DNA of 64,000 nt from Propionispora hippei DSM 15287 (GTDB taxonomy: Bacteria > Bacillota > Negativicutes > Propionisporales > Propionisporaceae). Of this stretch, positions 9,915 through 17,325 are shown one piece after another (the stretch's first letter is position 1; each line of letters opens with the position of its first letter). Position numbers and translations under genes: made by a program. Under the pieces are notes generated by a model that did no database searches, had not been told where the DNA came from, and saw nothing but the letters and a program-made list of their open reading frames with translations. The stretch covers positions 62,001 through 126,000 of the forward strand of contig NZ_FQZD01000007.1 in assembly GCF_900141835.1 (NCBI RefSeq), read 5' to 3'.

Positions 9915-10793
9915 TTATAACATAGAATGGTAGAATACCTGCATGGCTGATTTTATATTTGCCTTAATGCCGGCTATGCCGGCAAGAACAATATCATGGT
10001 AAAATACTTCATCCTGTACGGTTTCGAGCATTTTTGCTACTTGCTTGCCACCGGCTATTGTTCCGTAAGTATAATAATTTATTTTAGTAATGCCATTATG
10101 AATGGCGGTTTTGAAATCATCATCAGAAAGGCCGGAACCTCCGTGCATGACTAAAGGAATATCAATTTTTTCTTTAATTTCGGTTATGCGGTTTAAATCT
10201 AAACGGGGTTTGGTCAGATAAACTCCGTGTGTTGTTCCAAAGGAAATAGCCAGTGCGTCTACACTGGTTCCTTCGGCAAACTTTTTGGCGGTTTCAGGAT
10301 CGGTATAACAATCGTCCAGCGAAGCGAAATCTTCGGCGCCCACAGCTCCGCGTCCTTCACCGCCGCCTATGGCTGAGGTGAAAATATGACCTAATTCGGC
10401 TTCCACAGAAACGCCAACAGCATGGGCGATACGAACCATTTCTCTTGTTTCGTTAAAGTTTTCTTCATAACTTTTGGCCGAAGCATCGTACATAATGGAG
10501 GTAAAGCCAAGGCGAATCGCCTGCATACATAAATCAAAACTGGAGCCGTGGTCCAAATGCACACATACCGGAACCGTTGCTCTTTTGGCAAAATCGAGCA
10601 TGATAGGACCGATAACAGCCAAGGGGATATATTTTTCGTGCACTTCTGCGTGTTGTAGGATGACCGGAGCTTGTAACTCCTCTGCAGCAGAAATAACTGC
10701 CTGAATCGATTCCAGATTGGGGACATTAAAGGCGCCTACGGCATACTTATGTTTTTTTGCCGGTAATAACATATCTTTCATTGTAGTTAACAT
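9915..10793 (-). CDS. Class II ketose-bisphosphate aldolase (FbaA/GatY/KbaY-like)
   Basis: This 292-residue zinc aldolase cleaves a ketose-1,6-bisphosphate to dihydroxyacetone phosphate and an aldehyde. It shows VGAFNVPNLESIQAV at the N-terminus, the catalytic and Zn motif VCVHLDHGSS, GFTSIMYDAS, VEAELGHI (metal Glu), SFGTTHGVY (metal His) and VMHGGSG (third Zn His). The N-terminus and length fit fructose/tagatose/sulfoquinovose-type enzymes, but substrate cannot be fixed. The start ATG follows GGAGG. It is divergent from a zinc dehydrogenase and GntR regulator, and its consensus promoter carries the same operator as theirs. It is therefore probably part of the same sugar or polyol pathway. 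A second, distinct class II aldolase is at 45786-46628. Confidence 0.9.
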   Translation of the reverse strand: MLTTMKDMLLPAKKHKYAVGAFNVPNLESIQAVISAAEELQAPVILQHAEVHEKYIPLAVIGPIMLDFAKRATVPVCVHLDHGSSFDLCMQAIRLGFTSIMYDASAKSYEENFNETREMVRIAHAVGVSVEAELGHIFTSAIGGGEGRGAVGAEDFASLDDCYTDPETAKKFAEGTSVDALAISFGTTHGVYLTKPRLDLNRITEIKEKIDIPLVMHGGSGLSDDDFKTAIHNGITKINYYTYGTIAGGKQVAKMLETVQDEVFYHDIVLAGIAGIKANIKSAMQVFYHSML

Positions 10794-10831
10794 ACGAATC
10801 CTCCATTTGCTTTTATTGATTACTTAAGAAA

Positions 10832-10860
10832 ATTATAACCAATGGTAATATAAATGTCAA
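10832..10860 (-). promoter_or_regulatory. Consensus sigmaA promoter of the aldolase gene
   Basis: Read on the minus strand, TTGACA (10860-10855), a 17-base spacer and TATAAT (10837-10832) form a perfect consensus vegetative promoter about 40-70 bases upstream of the aldolase ATG. The operator at 10833-10853 fills its spacer and -10, so a bound repressor would block RNA polymerase. Confidence 0.8.
10833..10853. promoter_or_regulatory. Probable GntR-family operator (copy 1)
   Basis: The palindrome TTATAACCAATGGTAATATA (core ACCAATGGT) matches the second copy at 10955-10975 at 20 of 21 positions, differing only in the central base. It sits inside the minus-strand promoter. The natural candidate to bind it is the GntR/UTRA protein encoded at 12225-13007; that assignment is inference. 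Confidence 0.7.
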
Positions 10861-10923
10861 TTGTCATTTAATGCGCAAATGTAATTGGTTAAGTCAATAA
10901 ACTCAATGATTATAGGTTTTGTA

Positions 10924-10952
10924 TTGACATTTTAAAAAATACGGATTATTCT
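10924..10952 (+). promoter_or_regulatory. SigmaA promoter of the small-ORF/dehydrogenase/gntR operon
   Basis: TTGACA (10924-10929), a 17-base spacer and TATTCT (10947-10952) form a good vegetative promoter reading rightward. The operator copy at 10955-10975 lies exactly where transcription would begin (about 10959). Confidence 0.7.
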
Positions 10953-10954
10953 AT

Positions 10955-10975
10955 TTATAACCAGTGGTAATATAA
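10955..10975. promoter_or_regulatory. Probable GntR-family operator (copy 2)
   Basis: TTATAACCAGTGGTAATATA (core ACCAGTGGT) is identical to copy 1 except for the central base, 122 bp away centre to centre. It covers the predicted transcription start of the rightward operon, a classic repressor position. Both divergent transcripts would be repressed together, with the gntR gene autoregulated. Confidence 0.7.
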
Positions 10976-10995
10976 TTGCAAGGGAGATGTGACAG

Positions 10996-11040
10996 ATGGT
11001 CATGTTTATGGGATTTATAAAAAATGTGGTGGTAACATGA
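10996..11040 (+). CDS. Possible 14-residue leader peptide
   Basis: ATG at 10996 follows AAGGGAG with a 9-base gap and encodes MVMFMGFIKNVVVT before TGA. It is the first open frame on the rightward transcript and its stop overlaps the next tiny ORF as ATGA, so the two could be translationally coupled. I do not recognise it. It may be a leader peptide or the decayed start of a membrane protein. Confidence 0.35.
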   Translation: MVMFMGFIKNVVVT

Positions 11041-11114
11041 TTGGAGGCTTGTCGGCAACGCAAGCGGTGCTGATTGCTGTTGACGTAATTGGCGGGATAT
11101 TAAATATCTTGTAA
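11037..11114 (+). CDS. Possible 25-residue hydrophobic peptide
   Basis: This ORF (MIGGLSATQAVLIAVDVIGG then ILNIL) starts in the ATGA overlap with the preceding 14-codon ORF and ends 33 bases before the dehydrogenase gene. It is almost entirely hydrophobic and could span a membrane once. The sequence is reminiscent of a fragment of a PTS or permease membrane component, but I cannot identify it. It may be a small membrane peptide of the operon or the remnant of a transporter lost by deletion. Confidence 0.35.
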   Translation: MIGGLSATQAVLIAVDVIGGILNIL

Positions 11115-11147
11115 TTAAAATAAAGAAATATTAGAATGATGGGGTGA

Positions 11148-12200
11148 ATGAAATTGAGTCACAAAATGAAAACAGCCGTATTTACCGGAGTAGGTCAAAT
11201 ACAACTGGAAGAATACGATATACCTGAAGTAGAGCCCGACAAAGTACTGATTAAAGTAGATGCCTGCGCAATCTGCACCTGGGAACAGCGGGTTTATAAA
11301 GGAATTAAGCAAGTCGAGTTTCCCTTTATTGGCGGACATGAAACGGTTGGCCATATTATTGCTATGGGAGATCGCGTGGACAAGGTACACTGGCAGTTAC
11401 ATGACCGGGTAGCTCTTGGCGTTACACTTGCTTGCAATAATTGCTATCAATGCAAGAGCGGTAATGAACAAAATTGTGAATATTTTAATCATAGCAAGCA
11501 GCTTGAGGGACTTCCGCATAAAGGGATGGGGGGACTCAGTTCGCACTTGCTTGTACATCCAGCCAATTTGTTTAAATATAAAAATATTTCGGTCGAAGAG
11601 GCAACGGTTACGGAACCTGTATCCTGCGTATTGCATAGCGTGGAAACGGCCGATGTGCAATTCGGTGATGTTGTAGTTGTCATTGGCTGTGGAATTATGG
11701 GCTTGTTGCATGTTCTCCTTGCCACTAGAAAAGGTGCGGTAGTCATTGTATCTGATACCGACGAAAAGAGGACGGCATTAGCGCTGAAAATGGGTGCGGC
11801 ATATGCGGTTAATCCTAAGAGAGAAGACTTGGCGGAAAGAGTAAAGGCGATTACTGACGGCCTTAAGGCGCAAGTTGTATTTGATACAACACCTATTTCA
11901 GCAGTGGTTGAGGAAGCGAGAAAATGTCTCGCGAATAATGGCAGACTTGTTTTATATAGCGCGTTTTATCCGGACACCCCGATATCTTTTAGTCCCGATT
12001 GGCTTCACAAAAGTGCCGTTAAAGTATTGGGAACAGCCAATTCCAATGCGCGGGATTTCGTAAAAGCGACAAGAATGCTGTCATATGGTATCATAGATGT
12101 AAAGCCGTTTATAAGTGAAGTATATCCGGTACATGATATAAAGGCCGCATTTGAATCCGCCTGTAAGGGAGACAAATTTAGAGTCGTTGTTAAGTTCTAA
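11148..12200 (+). CDS. Zinc-binding medium-chain alcohol/polyol dehydrogenase
   Basis: This 350-residue protein belongs to the zinc MDR family (sorbitol/threonine/alcohol dehydrogenases). Seen are the catalytic zinc site (Cys43 in DACAICTWE and the GHETVGH block), the structural zinc loop CNNCYQCKSGNEQNC, and the Rossmann fold with VVVIGCGIMGLLHVLLA then SDTDEKR at the end of beta-2, which suggests NAD rather than NADP. It would oxidise a secondary alcohol of a sugar alcohol, aldonate or amino alcohol. The start follows GGGGTGA. It shares a promoter and operator with the GntR gene downstream and is divergent from the class II aldolase. A polyol- or sugar-phosphate pathway is therefore likely but unproven. 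Confidence 0.88.
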   Translation: MKLSHKMKTAVFTGVGQIQLEEYDIPEVEPDKVLIKVDACAICTWEQRVYKGIKQVEFPFIGGHETVGHIIAMGDRVDKVHWQLHDRVALGVTLACNNCYQCKSGNEQNCEYFNHSKQLEGLPHKGMGGLSSHLLVHPANLFKYKNISVEEATVTEPVSCVLHSVETADVQFGDVVVVIGCGIMGLLHVLLATRKGAVVIVSDTDEKRTALALKMGAAYAVNPKREDLAERVKAITDGLKAQVVFDTTPISAVVEEARKCLANNGRLVLYSAFYPDTPISFSPDWLHKSAVKVLGTANSNARDFVKATRMLSYGIIDVKPFISEVYPVHDIKAAFESACKGDKFRVVVKF

Positions 12201-12224
12201 AATAATAACAGGGAGTGTAGCGTT

Positions 12225-13007
12225 TTGGCTGTCGGAAAAAGGGAAGGCGAATTTTTGTATGATGAATTAAAAAAAAGAATCTTAGCAGATTATTCCGATA
12301 AGCCATATTTTACACCCCTGCCAAGCGAACGGGATCTTTGCAGTAAATATAATGTCAGTCGCCCTACTGTCAGGAAGGCTTTATTGCTGTTGGAAGAAGA
12401 AAAGTTTATAGTGAAGATTCCGACGAAGGGAACATTCTTCCTCGGTAATAAAGAGTTTGTTGACGGTCAGTCAGAAACGAGTAAAAATGAACTGGCATTT
12501 TATAATCGGGTTGTTTTAAGAGGCAACTATACAAGCAGTAAGGTGTTATTTCAAAATATAGAGCCGGCTTCGTTAGAGGTGGCGGCCAAATTGGAATTAA
12601 AAAAGGGCGATTATGTATTTCGGTTGGAGCGATTGCGTTACATTAACGGTAAGGTTTATTCTTTGGCGAATGCATATCTTCCTTATATGTTGTGTTCAGG
12701 ACTGTTGGAAAAAGACTTTACCAACAGATCGTTATACCGTACTTTGGCGGAGTACGGTATTTATCCGAGCTATGCCCATAAGGTGATCGAAATTTCAAAA
12801 GCGGAAGAATATGAGGCACTGCATTTGGGCATTCAGGTTGGCGATCCGATTACGATTACGTATACGGTAACTTTCGATGAAAATGATAGGATTCTCGAAT
12901 ATGTCATATCGAAATCATTAGCGTATAAAACCAGGATTGAATTGACTGTTTCTACCGACCGTGAGCGATCTGGCAAGCTGCATTCTTTTCCTGCCGGTGA
13001 GCCATAA
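12225..13007 (+). CDS. GntR-family regulator with UTRA ligand domain (HutC subfamily)
   Basis: This 260-residue regulator has an N-terminal winged helix-turn-helix (about 10-75) with LPSERDLCSKYNVSRPTVRKAL, the hallmark of GntR proteins. A UTRA ligand-binding domain follows (about 95-245), with GDYVFRLERLRYINGKVYSLANAYLP and a final DENDRILEYVISKSLAYKT. The start is TTG 12225, 9 bases after GGGAG. UTRA domains usually sense a sugar phosphate or related small molecule. It is the last gene of the operon whose promoter carries the ACCANTGGT operator, so autorepression plus repression of the divergent aldolase is the simplest model. Confidence 0.9.
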   Translation: MAVGKREGEFLYDELKKRILADYSDKPYFTPLPSERDLCSKYNVSRPTVRKALLLLEEEKFIVKIPTKGTFFLGNKEFVDGQSETSKNELAFYNRVVLRGNYTSSKVLFQNIEPASLEVAAKLELKKGDYVFRLERLRYINGKVYSLANAYLPYMLCSGLLEKDFTNRSLYRTLAEYGIYPSYAHKVIEISKAEEYEALHLGIQVGDPITITYTVTFDENDRILEYVISKSLAYKTRIELTVSTDRERSGKLHSFPAGEP

Positions 13008-13026
13008 GCTAATCAGCTCTCTACTA

Positions 13027-13056
13027 AGCTCTCAGCCATATGCTGGGAGCTTTTTT
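13027..13056 (+). terminator. Intrinsic terminator after gntR
   Basis: A 10-bp stem AGCTCTCAGC / GCTGGGAGCT (one G-T pair) with loop CATAT is followed by six T. It ends the dehydrogenase-gntR transcript. Confidence 0.9.
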
Positions 13057-13333
13057 GCCGGCTGCAGCCGTAGTTTCAGGAACTGGTGAAGCTGGTCCCG
13101 GAACTGGAAAAATAACAAACTAAAAACCGAGCCGCCCGGTGCGATAGCTGGGCGGCTCGGTGTCAAAATAGATAAGGTTGCGAGTTTTGTGCGAAGATAA
13201 AGGAGTATAGTATAAAACGTAATGACTCCTTTTTTGCTATGTGATTTTTTGTTTCCCGGCGGTTTTGGCTGCCGGGCTTTGTTATTTTACTGTAAAGCTG
13301 TTAAACAGGCAAGTGCTCTGCTGTTAGGTTGGC
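13057..13333. other. Intergenic region with terminators facing both ways
   Basis: No gene is seen. A perfect 12-bp stem ACCGAGCCGCCC / GGGCGGCTCGGT (13126-13161) is followed by TTTTTAG when read on the minus strand, so it is the likely terminator of the aminotransferase at 13334-14518. Other stems are AAGGAGT/ACTCCTT (13200-13231) with a T-run on the plus strand and CCCGGC/GCCGGG near 13256-13277. The region separates two convergent transcripts. Confidence 0.7.
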
Positions 13334-14518
13334 TCAGGCCCGGAACTCTTCAGCCAGGGCCTTAAAGGCGCTGATCGAATTCTTGATGGTTTCCATGCTG
13401 ACGCAGTAGGCGAGGCGGAAGTAGCCGGGGCAGCCGAAGCCGCTGCCGGGGACAATCAGCAGGTTGTATTTCAAGGCCCGCTGGGCAAATTCCACATCGT
13501 CCGGGATAAGCGCCTTGGGGAACAGGTAGAAAGCGCCTTCCGGCTTAACGCAGGTAAAGCCCAGTTCGGTCAGGCGGGAGTAGAGATAGTCGCGGCGGCG
13601 TTTGTACTCGTCGGTGTTGACGGCCACATCCAGCGAGTCGCCAATGACTTTCTGAAAGAGGGACGGCGCATTGACAAAGCCCAAGGTGCGGTTGGCAAAG
13701 ATCAGACCGCTGATGAGGAGCTCCACGTCTTTGATTTGCGGATTAACGGCGATGTAGCCGATCCGTTCGCCGGGTAAGGCCAGCGATTTGCTGTAAGAGT
13801 TGACCACAGCAGAATTGGGGAAAATCGAAAGGATGTTGGGTACCTTGGCGTTGTCATAGACAATTTTGCTGTAAGGTTCGTCGGAAATTACAAGAATCTG
13901 GGAGCCAAATTCCTGTTCCTTGCGGGCTAAGAGGCCGGCAACCTGGGTAAGAACAGCTTCGCTGTAGATAACGCCGGTCGGGTTGTTAGGCGAGTTAATG
14001 ATGAGTGCTTTTGTTTTCGGGGTAATCGCCTGTTCCAGAGCGGCTATAGAGGGCTGGAACGTGGCCGGATCGGTCGGGACAACCACCAGTCTTCCGCCAT
14101 GGTTTTCGGCGTAGAACCCGTATTCCACAAAGTATGGCGCCAGGGCGATGACTTCATCCCCGGGGTTTAGAATGCTTTTTAAGACAACATTGAGCCCGCC
14201 GGCAGCGCCGCAGGTCATAATAATATGGTTCGACGTCAGTGGCAGACCGGCTTCTTCGCCGGTTCGTTTCGCGATATTTTCCCTGATCTCGGGATAGCCG
14301 GCGTTGTTCATATACTTGTGCAGCCCTGCCGTTTCGCCGGTTACGTATTTGATCAGGGCGTCCTGTACTTCCTGAGGCGGTTCGTAGTCAGGATTGCCCA
14401 GGCTGAAATCGTAGACCTTTTCCGGACCATGGAGCTTGCGAAGCTTTTCGCCCTGCTCAAACATGGCGCGAATCCATGAAGATTTGCTGATTTTGTTTTG
14501 AATATTTTGTGACAACAT
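13334..14518 (-). CDS. Pyridoxal-phosphate aminotransferase, class I/II (AspB-like)
   Basis: This 394-residue fold-type I aminotransferase shows SLGNPDYEPP near the N-terminus and HKYMNNAGYPEIRENIA. It also has TCGAAGGLNVVLK for phosphate binding, NSPNNPTGVIYS, ISDEPYSKIVYD with the PLP Asp and Tyr, and the Schiff-base lysine in NSYSKSLALPGERIGYIA. It probably transfers amino groups between an amino acid and 2-oxoglutarate or pyruvate; the exact substrate is unknown. The start ATG follows GGAGGGA. It is transcribed alone on the minus strand, ending at the 13126-13161 hairpin. Confidence 0.9.
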   Translation of the reverse strand: MLSQNIQNKISKSSWIRAMFEQGEKLRKLHGPEKVYDFSLGNPDYEPPQEVQDALIKYVTGETAGLHKYMNNAGYPEIRENIAKRTGEEAGLPLTSNHIIMTCGAAGGLNVVLKSILNPGDEVIALAPYFVEYGFYAENHGGRLVVVPTDPATFQPSIAALEQAITPKTKALIINSPNNPTGVIYSEAVLTQVAGLLARKEQEFGSQILVISDEPYSKIVYDNAKVPNILSIFPNSAVVNSYSKSLALPGERIGYIAVNPQIKDVELLISGLIFANRTLGFVNAPSLFQKVIGDSLDVAVNTDEYKRRRDYLYSRLTELGFTCVKPEGAFYLFPKALIPDDVEFAQRALKYNLLIVPGSGFGCPGYFRLAYCVSMETIKNSISAFKALAEEFRA

Positions 14519-14881
14519 GGTTGTTCCCTCCAGATCTTCAATTAAAAAACCAGTACCTTGTCAGCTTTAAAACAGTAGGATGCGGGCAAAGTTATCTTTC
14601 GCAGCATAAGATGGAGAAGGAGGCATACCGGAAGTATGCTGACTGGCTTAAGGCTGGTAAGGTACTAGTACCATTATATGGCACAATGCCTGCCCTTGCA
14701 AACAGAAGATGGTCCGGGACTTTCTGCCTAAGAACAGAAACGGCAAAGAAGCACCGGGCATGATGGCAAGAAGCGGACGGAATGTTCTTTTTTCCCGATA
14801 GAGTCACCGAAGCCTTTAACGCATCATAGGATACAGTAGAAACCGCTACTTAATAAAATATTCTATGAGGAGGTTGTCATT
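14519..14881. other. Intergenic region with a doubtful 50-codon frame
   Basis: This stretch separates the divergent aminotransferase and small sporulation-type gene. A plus-strand frame from ATG 14611 to 14763 encodes 50 residues starting MEKEAYRKYADWLKAGKVLV. Codon use looks plausible, but there is no clear RBS and I recognise no family, so it may be a remnant. A 12-bp palindrome GGTACTAGTACC occurs at 14661-14672, and a 10-base version recurs in the leader at 15268-15277. A sporulation-type promoter lies at 14803-14833. Confidence 0.4.
14803..14833 (+). promoter_or_regulatory. Possible sigmaE/sigmaK-type sporulation promoter
   Basis: GTCACC (14803-14808), a 16-base spacer and CATAGGATA (14825-14833) fit the mother-cell promoter pattern (AC-type -35 with CATANNNTA -10) known from Bacillus/Clostridium. 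It lies about 50 bases before the 36-codon gene. The match is by eye. Confidence 0.5.
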
Positions 14882-14992
14882 ATGGCTTGGGGAAATGGAT
14901 TTGGCCGCGGAGGAAGTTGGTTTATCATAATCATTATCATCCTTTTGTTGTTCTGCTGCTTCGATGATAACGGCTGCTCGCCGACTTGTTAG
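14882..14992 (+). CDS. 36-residue Gly-rich hydrophobic protein, YjcZ-like
   Basis: This gene is too short for most callers, yet has a strong RBS (GAGGAGG, 9 bases before the ATG) and a strong terminator. The peptide begins MAWGNGFGRGGSW, continues with a run of six Ile then Leu/Phe that could span a membrane, and ends with four Cys in CCFDDNGCSPTC. This Gly-rich head plus short hydrophobic core resembles YjcZ/YhfH-like small spore-associated peptides of Firmicutes. The resemblance is in composition, not a proven homology. The sigmaE/K-like promoter upstream supports a sporulation role. Confidence 0.75.
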   Translation: MAWGNGFGRGGSWFIIIIIILLLFCCFDDNGCSPTC

Positions 14993-15017
14993 GCGGTAGC
15001 GGCACGAAAGGTCGCTA

Positions 15018-15053
15018 AAGACCGTCTTCCCGGAAAGGGAAGGCGGTCTTTTT
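15018..15053 (+). terminator. Intrinsic terminator after the 36-codon gene
   Basis: A 14-bp stem AAGACCGTCTTCCC / GGGAAGGCGGTCTT (one T-G pair) with loop GGAAA runs into TTTTT. It isolates the small gene from kimA. Confidence 0.92.
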
Positions 15054-15226
15054 CCTGCCGGTAAAGGCGATTTTAGCCAGGTGCTAAATTATTTGCTGCT
15101 ATCTGGACAAGCAACCCGGCGGATGATATGATCTAATCTGTGATTAACGGGTCAGCTAACTTGGCAAGTGCAAATTGAACTTATGGAGATTTTTTGTAGG
15201 GTAAGTCGACGACAACGAACCCTTGC

Positions 15227-15323
15227 GGAAAAGATCCGTCAAGTAATTGTAATTTCAGAGTTGGTGGGTACTAGTACGCTGGGGCACTTAACAGGTGACG
15301 GGAGTACTAGGGGTATCTTTTCC
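15227..15323 (+). promoter_or_regulatory. Structured 5' leader of the KimA gene
   Basis: A perfect long-range stem GGAAAAGAT (15227-15235) with ATCTTTTCC (15315-15323) encloses 79 bases. Inside, CTAGTAC (15271-15277) can pair with GTACTAG (15304-15310), and GTACTAGTAC is itself palindromic. KimA genes in other Firmicutes often carry a ydaO c-di-AMP riboswitch, but I do not find its conserved blocks here. This is either a different control RNA or a protein-binding site. Confidence 0.45.
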
Positions 15324-15379
15324 CTAAATCACATATACTACAGAGGATTCGAAAGCAGAAAGGATGTACCAACACTGTT

Positions 15380-17227
15380 ATGATGAGCGTGATTCGGCGC
15401 TTGCTGATCGGCAAGCCGCTGCACAACAACGAGCTGGCCCACGAGAGCCTGCCAAAATGGAAGGCCTTATCTATTTTTTCTTCCGATGCCTTATCATCAG
15501 TGGCTTACGGCCCTGAACAAATCATGATTACCCTGATTACCGTTCCCGGTATCATCGCCTACGGTTATATGGCGCCGGTGGCCCTGACCATATTGCTTTT
15601 ACTGGCCATCATCGCCCTGTCCTATGTTCAGGTGGCGAAAGCCAATCCGGAGGGCGGCGGTGCTTATGCCATCGCCAAAAAGAATCTGGGTGAGTTGCCG
15701 GCCCTGGTTGCCGCCGGTTCGGTGTTTGCCGACTATGTGCTGACGGCGGCGGTTAGTGTCTCGGCGGGCACGGCGGCGATAACTTCGGCGTATCCCCTCT
15801 TATTGGAGCACAAGGTCTTTATTGATTTATTTGTTTTATTTGTTATTTTAATGGTAGTTAATTTGCGTGGTGTCCGCGAATCGTCCAATGCCTTTGTTAT
15901 CCCTACTTACGCCTTTTTATTCGGAGTACTGGCCCTGTTGGGAGCAGGGTGCTACAAAGCGCTGTTTGATGCTCCTTATCTCATCCATCCTGATGCGTTG
16001 GCCAAGCAACCGCTGGATTGGGCCATGCTGTTTTTGATTTTGCGTGCCTTTGCCAACGGCTGCAGCTCGATGACCGGTATCGAGGCGATTGCCGACAGCG
16101 TGCCAATGTTCCGGAAGCCGGAGGCCCGTAACGCCACCATCACCACCTACTGGATGGCCGGTATTCTTGGAGTCATGTTTACCGGCATTACCTTCCTGAT
16201 TATGCACTATCATATTATGCCGTACCATGAGGTGACTGCTCTGTCGCAGCTTGCCGAGAAAGTATTCGGCCGGAACGGTATTTATCTGTACATTCAGTTT
16301 AGTACCATGCTGGTGTTGTATCTGGCCGGCAATACGGCCTATAACGGACTGCCCATCCTGCTGTCCATCATCGCCAGGGACGGCTATATGCCCCGTTATT
16401 TGGCCACCCGGGGCGAGCGGCTGACCTATTCTAACGGCATAGTCCTGCTTACGTTTATGGCCGCGCTGCTGATTGTCGCCTTCCAGGGGCAGATTGATCA
16501 CTTGATCTCGTTGTATGCCATTGGCGTGTTTATTTCCTTTACCATCGCCCAGACCAGTATGGTGGTGTACTGGAAAAGGGAACGCCAGCCCGGCTGGGTC
16601 CTGCGGGCCTGGATGAACGGCGTTGGGGGAGTCACGACCGGCATTGTCGTGCTGATTATTACGGTGACTAAGTTTGTGCACGGCGCCTGGATTATTTTAT
16701 TGTTTATTCCCTTCATTGTATTTATCTTTAAGAAAATTCGCGGTCATTATGACAGTATCGCCGAACAGCTGCGGGTGCCGGAGGAATTGATTTGCGAGGG
16801 GAACTCCTTAGCGACAGCAGGTAAGCATATCGTTATTGTGCCGGTTTCGACGCCGACGCGGGTGGTGTTTCAAACCCTGAAATACGCCAAGCTGATCGGC
16901 GATAATGTGCTGGCGGTGCATGTGGCGAGTACCGAGGCGTCGGAGGAAAAGATCAGACAGAACTGGGACAAATGGAATCTGGGTGTCCGGCTGGTCATCC
17001 TGCGGTCGCCTTACCGGCTGCTGATGAACCCGCTGCTGGAGTACATCGAAAACATTGTCCAGAAAAAAGCCAGCAATGACTATATTACGGTGGTTATCCC
17101 GGAATTCGAAACGCCTAAGTGGTGGCACCGCCTGCTGCACAACCAAACAGGCTGGATTCTGCGCACTACGCTGATTCTCAAGGAAAATGTCATTGTCACT
17201 ACGGTGCCGTATCAGTTGAAGGATTGA
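15380..17227 (+). CDS. kimA: KimA-type potassium importer (APC superfamily)
   Basis: This 615-residue APC-family permease has about twelve membrane helices and a cytoplasmic C-terminal domain (about 440-615) of the KimA/YdaO type. Diagnostic segments are KWKALSIFSSDALSSVAYGPEQIM at the N-terminus, NPEGGGAYAIAKKNLGELPALVAAGSVFADYVLTAAVSVSAG, and NGCSSMTGIEAIADSVPMF in helix 6. KimA is a proton-coupled, high-affinity K+ importer in Bacillus and is inhibited by c-di-AMP. The start ATG 15380 has only a distant AAAGGA, so translation may be weak or controlled by leader structure. It lies about 9 kb from kdp, giving this region two K+ uptake systems. An amino-acid substrate cannot be fully excluded. 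Confidence 0.85.
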   Translation: MMSVIRRLLIGKPLHNNELAHESLPKWKALSIFSSDALSSVAYGPEQIMITLITVPGIIAYGYMAPVALTILLLLAIIALSYVQVAKANPEGGGAYAIAKKNLGELPALVAAGSVFADYVLTAAVSVSAGTAAITSAYPLLLEHKVFIDLFVLFVILMVVNLRGVRESSNAFVIPTYAFLFGVLALLGAGCYKALFDAPYLIHPDALAKQPLDWAMLFLILRAFANGCSSMTGIEAIADSVPMFRKPEARNATITTYWMAGILGVMFTGITFLIMHYHIMPYHEVTALSQLAEKVFGRNGIYLYIQFSTMLVLYLAGNTAYNGLPILLSIIARDGYMPRYLATRGERLTYSNGIVLLTFMAALLIVAFQGQIDHLISLYAIGVFISFTIAQTSMVVYWKRERQPGWVLRAWMNGVGGVTTGIVVLIITVTKFVHGAWIILLFIPFIVFIFKKIRGHYDSIAEQLRVPEELICEGNSLATAGKHIVIVPVSTPTRVVFQTLKYAKLIGDNVLAVHVASTEASEEKIRQNWDKWNLGVRLVILRSPYRLLMNPLLEYIENIVQKKASNDYITVVIPEFETPKWWHRLLHNQTGWILRTTLILKENVIVTTVPYQLKD

Positions 17228-17231
17228 TGAG

Positions 17232-17279
17232 TGGCCTGCATTTGTGTTGTTTGCACAAATGCAGGCCATATATATTGTT
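17232..17279 (+). terminator. Hairpin terminator after kimA
   Basis: A perfect 15-bp stem TGGCCTGCATTTGTG / CACAAATGCAGGCCA with a 7-base loop is followed by an AT-rich stretch (TATATATTGTTATTTTT). The T-run is interrupted, but stem strength makes termination likely. Confidence 0.8.
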
Positions 17280-17290
17280 ATTTTTGTCCC

Positions 17291-17319
17291 TAGACAGTAC
17301 TTGACGGCTCTGCTATAAT
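17291..17319 (+). promoter_or_regulatory. Promoter of the amino-acid ABC transporter leader
   Basis: TAGACA (17291-17296), a 17-base spacer and TATAAT (17314-17319) place the start near 17326, giving an mRNA leader of about 280 bases before the first ATG at 17608. Confidence 0.75.
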
Positions 17320-17325
17320 GAGATA

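Noticed and set aside
15060-15380. ydaO c-di-AMP riboswitch upstream of kimA
   Set aside because: Expected from context, but the conserved ydaO sequence blocks could not be found by eye.
15168-15383. Plus-strand 71-codon frame in the kimA leader
   Set aside because: No RBS, no family resemblance, and the region is better explained by RNA pairing.
15917-16681. Long minus-strand open frame opposite kimA
   Set aside because: The composition (His/Gln/Gly-rich) is that of the antisense of a membrane protein, and kimA is clearly coding on the plus strand.
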